NCBI RefSeq assembly: GCF_004011695.2
Contig: NC_082421.1
Coordinates: forward strand, 1,122,501-1,186,500
Direction: 5' to 3'
Origin: Ascochyta rabiei
Taxonomy: Eukaryota; Ascomycota; Dothideomycetes; Pleosporales; Didymellaceae
DNA: 64,000 bases
Every line of letters starts with the position of its first letter. The first letter of the stretch is position 1. Positions 53,907-64,000 of this stretch are shown piece after piece. The notes beneath the pieces were generated by a model. The model was not told the DNA's origin, searched no databases, and worked only from the letters and a program-made list of their open reading frames with translations. A program made the position numbers and the translations under genes.

Positions 53907-55505
53907 GATTGCAGATGTGAAGTAGCAAACAAGGACAAAAGATACGGTATGCTTCAAGCAAGAGGATTGCACGACGCCAGGAAGGTAGACGAGCACAGTA
54001 CTTAACAGCATGGTTTGACACCTCGCCCAACTAGTCGTAGCATGGACGAGTAATGTCGGGGGTACTCCTTTTGGAGAGTTGACACTCTGCTTGCTCCAAC
54101 GTACACCACAGTGGTGCACGTACCCGCCAGCCTGCAAGCCATAGTTCTTTTAGTGGCTTGTTCTACATGAGGCTACGGGGATAGAAGGTTTCACTAGCAC
54201 ACGGCGTACCAGGCTGCTTTACCTCATCGCGTAGACAAAGCCCGCGCAACCGGCTTATCTCTGCCGAGATGGCGCGCTTGAATGGAGGACCCAGCAGCCC
54301 ACAATTTTCGACGATCGTGTGCGCCCGCGGTGCTGGTTCTGTAGGGCCGCGGTCGACAGGGCGGTCAGCCTGTTGGGCGACGCAGTGATTGACGTGCGTT
54401 GTATTTTTGTTTGCTGCGACTGACGCGCGCTCTCTCCCCCGTTGACTCTAGGATGCCAAACGTGTCCTGAGACAGTCGTGACGGGCAGGCATGCCAGCAA
54501 GATGGTGTGCTCGGAGATGACGAATGAATCAGACTGGTGTGGACCAGGAACAGCACCTGGGCAGACGGCTCACGAGAGAAGCGCACGCAATGCAGTCGAC
54601 CGAGGCCGGTGCAGAGCACCATCTGGGCACGAAACGGCAACGGTACCTGGTGAGGCCGCCCGCGGTTGACTACTGGGCGGGGCAACTGGACGCGGGCATT
54701 CACAGGCATTCACTAGCCACTGTCTTCCTGGAAGGTGGCCGTCAGGCGGGCCAGGGCGGCAGAGCCAAGCTCCAAGGTGCCGGTCAGTCGGAGCCGCTGG
54801 TGTTGTTGAGATGGCAGCAATGGAGGCAGTGGGTGAAAGTGGTGCATGCGCCGAAGATCCTTTTCCCATGGCGATAGGGACAGGCAGATTGCCAAGGTCT
54901 GTGCGACTCCACCGGTTCGCTTCGCGGGAGCGGGAAGTCTGTCCCGGTCTGTCCTGGTCTGTCCTGTCCTGGTCTGTCCTGGTCTGTCCTGGTCTGTCCT
55001 GGTCTGTCCTGGTCTGTCCTGTCCTGGTCTGTCCTGGTCTGTCCTGGTCTGTCCTGGTCTGTCCTGGTCTGTCCATGTCATGCTCGGCGCGCCTGACTGG
55101 CTGCCGCTGCCGGCCGCCAAGGGCCATGCAGAGTCAGGGTAGGGTGGGTGCCTTGCTAGGCAATGCGAGGCAGGAACGAACGTGCGCCGGAGAAGGCCCA
55201 TGGGCAGCGTTCCTGCTGTCCCTTTGCTTCCAGCAGCTCCTCGAGTCCTCCGAGCGCGACGCCCATGGTATCGATGCTAGCCGTCTTGGGCGCACCTTGC
55301 ACGCGAGTACAGACTACAGAGTCAGTCGATCCGGCGCCGTGTGCAGCGCTATGATAGGATCCGTGTGATTCCATCCATGTGTGCAACACATGTGCACTCC
55401 TCGTGCTCCCTGGCGTGGTATATGTTGATGGTCAAGATCGCACCTCGCCGTAGCTACCGGTAGGCCCACATGCCCATTCGCTGCTGTCCATCGCCCGCCG
55501 ACGAC
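53907..55505. other. Intergenic region with a 10-bp minisatellite
   Basis: Upstream of both the permease (minus) and the methyltransferase-like gene (plus). It contains the TGGTCTGTCC array at 54938-55074. No gene is supported. Confidence 0.5.
54938..55074. repeat. 10-bp minisatellite (GGTCTGTCCT)
   Basis: About thirteen copies of GGTCTGTCCT in two blocks, separated by short 5-bp partial copies (GTCCT). They give long DQDRPGQTRT or VLVCPGLSWS open frames on both strands, which I reject as genes. Confidence 0.93.
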
Positions 55506-57612
55506 ATGTTCCCGACCTTCGACGTCCCCCCCCAGCATGCCGAGACGGTGGGCGCTCGCAAGCACAGAAAGGCAAAGGAGGAGGAGACTGCCAGGCGCGC
55601 CTCGACGGCAACATCACAGTCGTCAGGGAGCACTCGAAGCCTAACGGCCGAGTCCAGCGCCTCTTCCAGCAAGAAGAGTGGTGGCTTTGCCTGGTTTGGC
55701 AAGAGTAAAGGGGTTCAAGAGATACCCAAGGCCCCCTCTTTGAAGAACAAGATCTCAGCTGCACATGCGCCTGCGCCTGCGCCTGCACCTGCACCTGCAC
55801 CTGCACCTGCACCCGCACCTGCACCTGCTACTGCACCTCGGCCGCGAGAAACACCGTCACCAGTCGCCAGCTCTCCCGCCAGCGAACTTGCACCCCAGCA
55901 ATCAGACAGACGCCCATCACAGCGCTCCAATCCAGACCTCCAGTATCAACACCAGCAACGCTTCCATGTCCCACCGCCGCTGCAACCACTCCCGCCTCCA
56001 CCTACAGCCGCTCTTCCCCAGCTGCCATCCCCTGGTCCGAGTCCACGAGGTACGTGCATGAATCCCCTGTCCTCATCTTATCTTGCCATCTGCAAACCAT
56101 GCCATCTTCAGGATGCTCGGTACCCCAACAACGCCCATTGCGCAATACAATCCTCGTACGTTCTCCCAAGGCCTCGGGAAGGATCAGCGTCGTCATACCA
56201 CGACTCAATCGCTAACACCCACTACAGGAAGGATCGACACGGGGCGACCCTTGCACGATGCTGATCGCATCAAGTCTACTTACTCGACCCTCTCACACAA
56301 CTCTTACAGCACGACAACTACTTCGTCGGCTCGCACCGGCTTCTCCAACCAGAGCATCTTCTCAAATCCTCCCCGTCGCCACGATGACGTTCTTGACGTT
56401 CTTTCCGAGGACAGCTGGTACGGTGACGATCACTCTCCGCTGTCCAAGACACCCTCACCCGTGACCCCTCCTACGCTTGTTGACAACAGGCGACCACCTT
56501 CAAACCGACAGCATGCCGACCCTGCGTATGCAAGCAACGTACAGATGGAGCCTGTCGAGACACGATCTGGTAGCCGGATGAGCGACGGCCCCACCAAAGC
56601 TGCGCAAGGACCCTTTGCCCGTGCACTGGGCAAGATGGAGAGCGCTGGCGCTCGCATTGTCTCTGCGCGATTGAGCGAAGATTGGGAGGGCCTCGACGAA
56701 GATGATGAGAGCCTCCAAGAGGTTCTCTTTGAGAAGCGCCTCTGGGCCTTGACAGCTTATCAACGCTTGACACAAAACAAGCAGCTTCAGTCACCTGCAC
56801 ACGACGCACTGGCAAACAGCCGGCCGGCCGACCAGAGGAGGGTCCTGCATCTCCATGGCAATCTCGCTGACGGCTGGGTTCTTGCAACACGCTACCCTGC
56901 AGCGACTGTATACACACTCTCGTCCGCCAACACTTCGAATCTTCCAACATCGCATCCCGCCCCGTTGAACCATCACTCCCTTTTCTCGCCGTCCATCTCA
57001 TCGGCAATGCCGTTCCCCGACAACTATTTCCATGTCGTTGTTTCGCGCTTTGTCTCCACCTCCCTTCGCAACGATGAATGGGCGCGCTCCTTCTTCGACT
57101 GCATGCGTGTGCTCAAGCCAGGAGGCTCGATCGAGATCCTTTCGGTAGATGCCCACATGAGCGGCGAAGGGCCACAGCTACAGAACTGGGTCGACGAGCA
57201 CATCACCTGCAGACTCGAGGCTCACAACATCAGCATGGTCCCATCGGAGAGTGTCCTCGACACCATGGAAATCGTCGGTCTTGAAAACATTCGCCGTGCC
57301 AGAGTGGCTCTCCCTGCCTATCTCGGCTCACCCAAGGCAGTAGCGAAAGCAGCACCCAACCACCATGGCCTCAGCGCTCCATCGCCACAAGACGTGGTCG
57401 ATGCAAGCCGTATGATGGCCTACCTAGGTCGCCACTTCTACCAGGACCTTTATGGAAAGTTTGTGCGCCTGTCACAGGGCGAAGAGTGGTTCTGGTCCCG
57501 GAGGGAGATTCGGGACGAGTGCGAGAGGTACCAAACCAAGATGGTCCTCACCATTGCATGCGCTCAAAAACCCGGTGCGGCTATGGGTAACGAGAGCTAC
57601 CTCAACCTTTGA
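55506..57612 (+). CDS. Methyltransferase-like protein with disordered N-terminus
   Basis: Exon 1 starts at the ATG at 55506 (MFPTFDVPPQHAETVGARKH) and the last exon ends at 57612. The two frames must be joined by splicing near 56050-56111: a GTACGT lies at 56050 and an AG at 56110-56111. That pair is one base out of phase, so a GTGCAT donor at 56054 or a later acceptor (56227) may be used. The N-terminal 180 residues are disordered, with an AP dipeptide run. The C-terminal half has features of an SAM-dependent methyltransferase: RVLHLHGNLADGWVLATRYP as motif I, MPFPDNYFHVVVSRFVS and FFDCMRVLKPGGSIEILSVD as post-motifs. The substrate is unknown. Length is about 680 residues depending on splicing. 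Confidence 0.75.
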
Positions 57613-59622
57613 CAGCGGCTCCAACGTCTACTCCAAAATTCTCATTTCCCTGCTTGCTATGCCCGAGATTTGACATCAAGTTTTCTCATCTCTGTACGCC
57701 GCTTGGTACGCTCGTTCTACATTTCTACACGATACCACCTTTAGACAGACTTTTCTTTTGTTGCCATGCTACCCATGCTCGGGGTGCCCGCTTGTTCAGA
57801 TACCACGTTAGTACCATGCAGTCTCCGATGTATCTGAGTATGCTGCGCGTACGACTCCAAACCTCACTGTATGCTCTGCTGCACGCTCCTATACTAGCAC
57901 AAAACGCATCATCTGGTAACTTCACTGCAATGCACGTTCTACTGCAATACCCATCTATCGGCCACTTATCGCTATTTCAGCCTCCTGCTATAACACAGGC
58001 TGTGTTCAGCAATACCTTCCGTGAATACATGTGCACGGAGAAAACTCCAGTCCCCTTTCCCACCTTGCCCTGCATAACCCATGTGCTTCGCCTAACGCGA
58101 GGCTTCTGCACGTCGGAGGGCTTTCTGCGCTCGACGCGGCGCGAGTCCTCCTATTGGCGCGGGAGCAAGCCTCTCCGATGGCGGCAGGGATCTGTGCTAC
58201 CGGAGGTTGGTTTGGGTAGGTACCAGGTACCAATCCAGGGTTGAGCTACAGGCGCCAGCGCAAGATCAAGCCACTTTGGGCATGGGCAAAACGAGTCGGT
58301 CGTGATAGAGAGTAGTCAGTCGTAAGCCTCTTTTTCTCTCTCTTAACCCTTTCGATGCTCGCTGTGGCTCGACCACGCTAATACTAGGCGTCTCGGCGCT
58401 GTGTCTCTGATCCGGTCATGGCGTGCGTGCAAGTATAGCCTCTGTGAAGCTAGAGACTCGTGTACGACGTCTGCCATGCATGGTGAATGGGTGCCTGTAG
58501 ATAGCGTAGTGCCGAGAGGGGAGATGAGGTGCCGCAGAGCGCGGTGCTTGCCCTGCTTGAGTCGAGCTCGTTAGGCTTGAGAATGCATGTGATGAGACGA
58601 TACCTGAAGCTGCTTTGAATTTGAGTTCCTGAGGTTGCGCGCTGACGCTCGATAGACCCCCGCGTAGGGAGTTGTGGGGCAGGCCGGAGTCATCTCCAGT
58701 GTCCTTCCTGCAGTATTGTACCTACCCATGTGCGAAGCAGAACTGCAAGAACCTGCACGAACCTCAAACGTACCAGCAGAACTCGGCTTGCATCTACATG
58801 CATACATGCATGAATGCACATATTATATGCATCGCAACCAAGTCCGAGTCTGCATGTGCATGCACCTTCTCCATGGTTCATGGTTCGCACGCCTAGGGTC
58901 GTACGAAACCGTTGGGTTCCTGCACTCTCCCTGCAGGCTGCGATGGAGTTTCGCAAAAGCTCCGGTGAGCTGGACTGGATGGTTAGTTGGGTAGAGTGTG
59001 CATGACATTTCAGACGCGCAGCTGGAATCTCCTGATTTAGCATGGCGACCCCGCTACTGTTCGCTTGGTATTCTACTACGGTACTGGTTTGACAACGATA
59101 TCTCATCCTGGGGATGTCTTGGCACGAGGGCTATCGACTTGATTGTGGATGTGGACGATGGAAAACGTGGAGGTGGGGATGTTCGTAAGTTGGGCGCGTT
59201 TGAAATGACGAGGACCGGTACGAGATCGAGGTTCTGATGTTGCGTCTCAGCTTCAGATTAGGATCCTTTGGTCGTCAGGATCAATGCTTGATGCTTGTCT
59301 GCATCTTCGTGTTGCGTGTTGTGCCTCGGTGCAGAAAGCACTCCCTCGTATGTCCTGCAGATGAATACGTTCCTTTGCTGCTTTCCTAACTCTCTACTGT
59401 TTGACCTGGGTCCCTAACAAAAGACCTCTGTTGCACTTGTATCTGTACATGGGTGCCACCTAGTTTCTCTTCTTTCTGGGATTTCTAATGCGCTATTTGG
59501 CTTTAGCGCCTACCCTGAATCAGAGCCGCAAATTGAGTTCTGAGCAATAACATCGCGACAACTACAGACAACTAACAAAATTACAAGGTTTGATTGTGTG
59601 ATAGAAAAGAAAAAAACTAAAA
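57613..59622. other. Intergenic region before the 5S rRNA gene
   Basis: No gene is supported. A plus-strand frame of 211 codons at 57609-58244 starts inside the previous gene's 3' end and has no domain. From about 59405 onward comes the left copy of a diverged direct repeat. Confidence 0.45.
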
Positions 59623-60250
59623 ACATACAACAGCGGGTATTCGCTAGTGGTCACCCACCTAACTACTAATCCGCCGGTACGTTGCTTAAATAGGGCTGAG
59701 CGAACGGGAAGCCTTGTTTTCAACGTCCTATGGTCGTATGTGGAAAGTTAGTATTATAAAATAATCTATATTATAGACTGTGACACCTCATCCTCAGTAA
59801 CAAATACCCTTCTGAACGCATCGAATACCATCAAAGTGACAGCCATGTCTTTATTGCCAAGCACTAAGAGTGTGATGTTAGTTGTGGGCTGGCCGAGAGC
59901 ATCCAAAACTTACCTAGAAGTCATTGCTACTAGTTGTCTAGGACAGCGTGTTCAATATTTAATCTTTTTACACGCGTGGTAACTTGTTTTACTTTTGCAT
60001 TAATCGTAAAACATTTTCCTTTGCGCCTTGCTTTCTACGCTAGCTTTAAGCTCTAGTTTACTGTCTACTATCTTAACTCTCTGTTGTACAACTTAGGTAA
60101 TTCATACCTTTGTTGTGCTTGTGTCTGGATATAAAAGCTACGTGATATCTTGTTTTCCTATCGCATCCAATGCGGTGTCCGGCTTTGACGCTCACCTTAG
60201 ATAATAGCTGCAAGTTGAGTTGTGGGCAATCACATGGCAATACCTAGATA
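59405..60250. repeat. Diverged direct repeat flanking the 5S rRNA gene
   Basis: Sequence at about 59420-59575 recurs in the same orientation at about 60095-60250. The clearest shared stretch is GCAAATTGAGTTCTGAGCAA (59528) against GCAAGTTGAGTTGTGGGCAA (60211), preceded by TTTGGCTTTAGCGCC and TCCGGCTTTGACGCT. Identity is roughly 70 per cent by eye, with many transition differences. Cause is unknown; it may be an old duplication or element ends around the 5S gene. Confidence 0.5.
59623..59741 (-). rRNA. 5S ribosomal RNA gene (dispersed copy)
   Basis: The minus strand from 59741 to 59623 reads as a complete 119-nt fungal 5S rRNA. It begins ACATACGACCATAGG, contains CTTCCCGTTCGCTCAGCC and GTAGTTAGGTGGGTGACCAC, and ends GCGAATACCCGCTGTTGTATGT (last 11 nt pair with the start). 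The ACGTTG/CAACGT helix is perfectly paired, which argues for function despite differences from the common sequence. It is followed by a T-rich Pol III terminator (TTTAGTTTTTTTTCTTTTC on the minus strand). Dispersed single 5S genes, rather than units within rDNA, are usual in filamentous ascomycetes. Confidence 0.93.
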
Positions 60251-60972
60251 GTAGTCTTACTTCGAAGCCGCCGCACTACGAGAATGGCAGCGGACTTATG
60301 CTGCACCGCCAAGACCTCTCAGGTCAGCTGTCATTACGGCATTCATCTATTCTTGACTCGACTTGGGTGGGCAAGTACAGGACGTCACATTGCACTTCAC
60401 CTGATTTCGTTGGGGTATCAAATTGGAACGTGCCCATCGAGTACCGAGTATAATGACCGTGTTGAGACTGAAAGGCCGGTTCAACGTATCGACCACCAGG
60501 ATAGGCAAGCAAATTTTCTAATCCTGGAAGTTACGTGTGCGGGGCAGTGTATGTCGATCTCACCATACAACCTTCTGCTGTCCGTCATCAAACCCTGGAC
60601 ACAGATTTTGAGTAGAGGCGATTTGGCGGGGGCATATACCCTGAAAAGGACCCTGTACAGCTTTATCAATCACCGTAGTGACTACTAAGACGATGCCATA
60701 TGGGAGCAATACATGGCCAATCCAATGCAGCAAATACGAAGCAATCTAGAGGCAGAAGGTGTTCCCAAGCAATGGGATTGCATGAACTAGAAGATTGTGG
60801 TATAGATTCTAAATAAATGCAGCGTTGGTGGCGCATGATGAACGCACGCGCTGACATGAGTGCCACAACAATCATCACCCGAACTGCGAGACGTCAAACC
60901 CGAGAGGATCTGCGTGTAAGCATACTATACTTAAACTAGTTCTTGCATAATGAAACTGATAACGCAATGCAG

Positions 60973-61390
60973 ACGGTTCAATGAATGGCTTGAGTCCGGT
61001 GAAGAGGAGGTCAATCCCGACAGCTACCGTTACCGCGCATGCTTTTACATCGACAAGGGCTGTTCGAGTTGCTATAATATGTTCATGAGCGGCATATTGC
61101 TGGATACAGACAGCCCATTGGACATTGTGGATACCGAGGGTTTTAAGTTTGCTTACCTTGTTTCGAGGTATAAGGAAGAGGGCTGGATCGTTGTTACTTC
61201 AGGAAATCTCATGCCTAGGGCGGATCAAATTCTTGTGCATGAAGGGAAATACCAGGGCCGGGCAGAGATTCAGAGTGAAGAAGGGGAGATTACAGTGGAT
61301 TTTCAACAATTAAAGCGAAGGAATGCATGGATTGAGACAGCAGCAATTGTGTGCTCTCAAGGTCATTTATATAGCCAGAAAATTTATTAA
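60973..61390 (+). CDS. C-terminal exon of an unidentified protein
   Basis: This 139-codon stretch looks coding: RFNEWLESGEEEVNPDSYRY, FKFAYLVSRYKEEGWIVVTS and similar blocks. It is best read as the last exon of a spliced gene. A good intron precedes it (GTAAGC donor at 60916, branch-like CTGATAAC, acceptor at 60971-60972). That intron joins it to the sequence PELRDVKPERICV just upstream (about 60870-60915). An alternative is an independent start at 60950 (MKLITQCRRFNEW). Further upstream frames (60284-60688, ending INHRSDY, then DDAIWEQYMANPMQQIRSNL) may be other exons or debris, with stops between. I recognise no domain. It lies 81 bp from a dead transposon, so it may itself be broken. Confidence 0.45.
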
Positions 61391-61471
61391 GGTTAACGTA
61401 TTCTACAAGCATGCCGCTCACCTAAGTTGTCTGCTTACTTTTACTAAGACTACACTAAACTTTATACTAAC

Positions 61472-63332
61472 GTATTTAACAGGTAAGTCTGCTACACAGG
61501 CGAGTCAGCCACTCTGCCAAGACCACACCAACATTCTACCCTATTATGGCTTGTATTAGCCTATATTAGCATTGTTTATAGTAGTACAGTATATAATATT
61601 ATTTAGTAACACCTTCTTTAGGCTTTTTACACGTGCGTAAGTTATGCCCTATATTGTAGCACTTTTTATAGCGTCTTTAGGTTACCTTACCTCCTTTAAC
61701 ATATACTTGCTTCCTTACCTTCTTACTATTACTACACGCCCTAAACTTAGTTAGAGTAGTTAATTAAAGGCCTTCCTTAGCTGTTAGGACTCCCTCCTGC
61801 TGTAACTGCTTTCTTTTATGCAATTTACGTTGCGTAGCAGCCTTATTTACTGCTTAAAGCCTAGTAATCTCCCTTTAAGCTAACACTAGCTTATGCGCTA
61901 CTATAGCTGCGCCTTTAGTAAGCTTTTTAAAGGCCTTAACTATTAAAGTTAGTAAGCTGCTTGTATGCCTTTAAATCCTCTCTTAAACTAGCGTTAATTG
62001 CGACCCTAATTACAGGGTAGTGCTTAGGGTTTAGGACTGCTAGGGCTTATCTTCTACAGTAGGTAGTAGTAAGGTACGTAGGCAGACATTAAGACCTATT
62101 ATAACCTATTCTAGGTTAAAGGGGACTATTCTAGCGCCTTAGAAGTCTTCTTAGATATTACTAGAAGTAAATGTCTCCTTATAGGCGTCTATAAAGCATA
62201 GTAGGAACTTAGTTTTAGTAATATAAGTAATATAGTTATATATAAGATTCTTAGCTTAGCGCCTATATACCTTCTTTAGAGGGGTAAAATAACCTATATC
62301 TAGTAGTTATAAGAGGTAAAATAAGTGTAGAGGTATATATAGTGTAATAATCTTTACTTTCTTATAGTATTATTAGAAGTTAAGGGAGTTGTAGCTCTTA
62401 TAGCTATTAATAAGGAGCAGCTAGTATACTCCTTAGGTGCGCGTCTTTATATAGGCATTAAAGTGCTTTAACTAGTCTAGACTAAGCTTGTTAGTAGTCT
62501 ATCTGTTCTTAGAGACTCTAATAACCTAGTTATAGGGCAGGTTGTCCTCTTTGTACTAGGTAGAGAGGTGGTTACAGCCTTTAAAGATAATAAAGGGTAG
62601 AATAGCCTACCCTATGCTATTAATGCCCTATATAACTATTGTCTACTCTTAATTACCCTACTATACTGCCTTTAGCTGTCTTTAACACTCTAAACCTATA
62701 ATAACTACTTCTGTAGATATCTAGCCTATTATAAAGCCTGTCTTATTAAAGTTGTATATGTTATTATTCTAGATACTATACTTAGCTTTAATATTTACTA
62801 TAAGCCTAAACTAGCCTTATATAATCTCTAGATCCTTATAGAGGGCTCTCTTATAGTTGTACTTGTAATTAAACTTTACTTTAAGGTTAGGGTAGTGCTT
62901 AATAAATATATTAGGCTAGTTTATGCTAACATAGCCTATATTGCGCTTAGTACGCAAAGAATTAGCTATATTAGCTATAGTAGCTAGCTAAGAGGCAAAT
63001 CCTTATATATCTAGCTTAAGAATATACTTAGTAATTATATCTTCCTTAGTCTAATCTATATTCTATTAACTTAGTGTATAATTAGCTTATGCAGGTTGTC
63101 CTGTGTATTAATTATGTAGTGTACTATAAGGCGTATTATATATAGCTGCAGCGCGTTATATAGTAAGGTTTGCGTCTTATTTAAGTGCCTAGAGCGCAAG
63201 CTGTATTACAGCCTCTTTTAAGGGCGTAGGTTTATGTTGTTGTTAAGTCATCGCGTTATAAGGTAGAATGTTGGTGTAGTCTTAGCAGAGTGGCCGACTC
63301 GCCCGTGTGGCCGACTTACCCGTTGAATACGT
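61472..63332 (-). mobile_element. RIP-inactivated Fot1/pogo-type transposon, 1861 bp
   Basis: The ends are inverted repeats: ACGTATTTAACAGGTAAGTC on the left, and the reverse-complemented right end ACGTATTCAACGGGTAAGTC. Both continue with a second AGTCGGCCAC-type copy and ACCAACATTCTACC, about 75 bp in total. TA flanks both sides. On the minus strand the interior (about 62290-62590) reads as a pogo/Fot1 DDE transposase: TTNKLSLD, LKHFNAYIKTRT, LLLINSYKSYNSLNF, KIITLYIPLHLFYLL and LLDIGYFTPLK. This matches family motifs such as LLxDGHxSH and MPPHxSHxLQPLDVGxFxPLK. Many expected Trp and Gln codons are TAG or TAA, the mark of RIP. Length and type recall Parastagonospora Molly-like elements, but that comparison is from memory and unverified. 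Confidence 0.82.
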
Positions 63333-64000
63333 TATACCATTATTTAAGCTAAACAATCTGTAACAACGCAGGATAATAGAAGTCTCTAAAAGATGTGGGT
63401 ATCTGCTATAAGGTGTATGGGAGCACTAGGATAGTTTACACAGAGAATTGTTCTATTCCTATAGGTCTTGTACAAAAGAATACTTAAAAACCAGCTCTCT
63501 ATACCTGTTAACCTTGTGCCTTTTATACCTTATAAGAGTTAGGAAGAATTAGAGTGCTGGCCTAGGGTATGGGGTGGACACGGATGTAACGGCACCAAGT
63601 CAGTAATAAGTCGGAGAGGAATCGGACAAGGCTTTAGGTGACTAGTGCGTTACACAATCTAGAGAAGGGAGGCATTATTAGGCGCTGGGCCTAGGGGTAC
63701 CTCTGCTAGTCTTAGCGAGCTACTATAGGGCTAGTTAGCCTAGACTATATAAAGGTGTTAGAGGTTATTGCTAATACTCCAGTAATTAGTCTTGTTACTA
63801 CACACTACGTACCTTAATACACCTGCTATCCTCTTTAACCCTATCCTCCCTTGTAATTGCCTTGTACACTCTTTACAATAGTATTACAGGCAGCCGTACT
63901 ATACTTTATAGCACTAAACTAGTTTACTTTTAGCTTTGTTACAGTGGAGTTTAGTAGGGGCTTAGTAAGGTTATTCTACTTACTTAGTGTTCCTCTTGTC
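63333..64000. other. AT-rich window end, possible LTR fragment
   Basis: No gene is supported. A segment from about 63585 (TGTAACGGCACCAAGTCAGT) has a LTR-like TG start. A TATATAAAGG box near 63746 and a T/C-rich tract follow. No second copy or closing CA can be seen within the window, so a long terminal repeat is only a guess. Confidence 0.3.

Noticed and set aside
54570..55368. Open frames on both strands with DQDRPGQTRT or LVCPGLSWSV repeats
   Set aside because: Produced by the 10-bp minisatellite; no flanking coding evidence.
57609..58244. Plus-strand frame of 211 codons
   Set aside because: Overlaps the end of the methyltransferase-like gene, has no recognisable domain and lies in its 3' region.

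Overview
This is a window from the nuclear genome of a filamentous ascomycete fungus. Genes have short introns (about 44-60 nt) with GTAAGT/GTATGT/GTACGT-type donors and CTAAC-like branch sites. The gene set is typical of Pezizomycotina: secreted RNase T2, GH17 cell-wall glucanase, tyrosinase, a HET-domain remnant, an AzgA-type purine permease and a BCK1-type MAPKKK. GC-balanced gene blocks alternate with AT-rich, gene-empty blocks of dead transposons whose stop codons look like repeat-induced point mutation (TGG to TAG, CAA to TAA). A Dothideomycete, perhaps of the Pleosporales, is my best guess, but this is inference.

Layout. 1-3.1 kb: a broken HET-domain gene. 4.1-14.8 kb: a housekeeping block with RNase T2, an unidentified basic nuclear-type protein, the HIR-complex subunit HPC2, NOP58, and CCT6 (the last two divergent, sharing a 271-bp promoter region). 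17.6-21.2 kb: a GH17 glucanase and pyruvate decarboxylase in convergent orientation. 22.6-27.9 kb: the intronless 1763-residue cell-wall-integrity MAPKKK. 28.1-34.2 kb: an AT-rich island with at least six inverted-repeat elements (one nested in a Tc1-like element) and, at its right edge, a degraded small secreted-protein gene. 36.1-57.6 kb: a second gene block with tyrosinase, an SPX-RING protein, a JJJ1-like J-protein, a four-TM protein, an Atg22-like transporter, a secreted DUF1961-like protein, a purine permease and a methyltransferase-like protein. 59.6 kb: an isolated, apparently intact 5S rRNA gene on the minus strand. 61.5-63.3 kb: a complete but RIP-inactivated Fot1/pogo-type transposon of 1861 bp, in AT-rich sequence that continues to the window end.

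The main structural discovery is a terminal-repeat family. The Fot1/pogo-like element at 61472-63332 has the same unusual doubled terminal motif (a GGGCGAGTCGG core, twice) as the foldback elements at 31465-31898 and, at one end, 32097-32442. The latter are therefore probably its non-autonomous derivatives. One of them inserted into a Tc1-like element (31152-32011), which gives a relative age order. I saw no operon-like system or biosynthetic gene cluster. The genes are individually transcribed, with the usual divergent and convergent pairs.

Exon boundaries were worked out by hand from splice signals and reading-frame continuity. Long low-complexity and antisense open frames were not called as genes.
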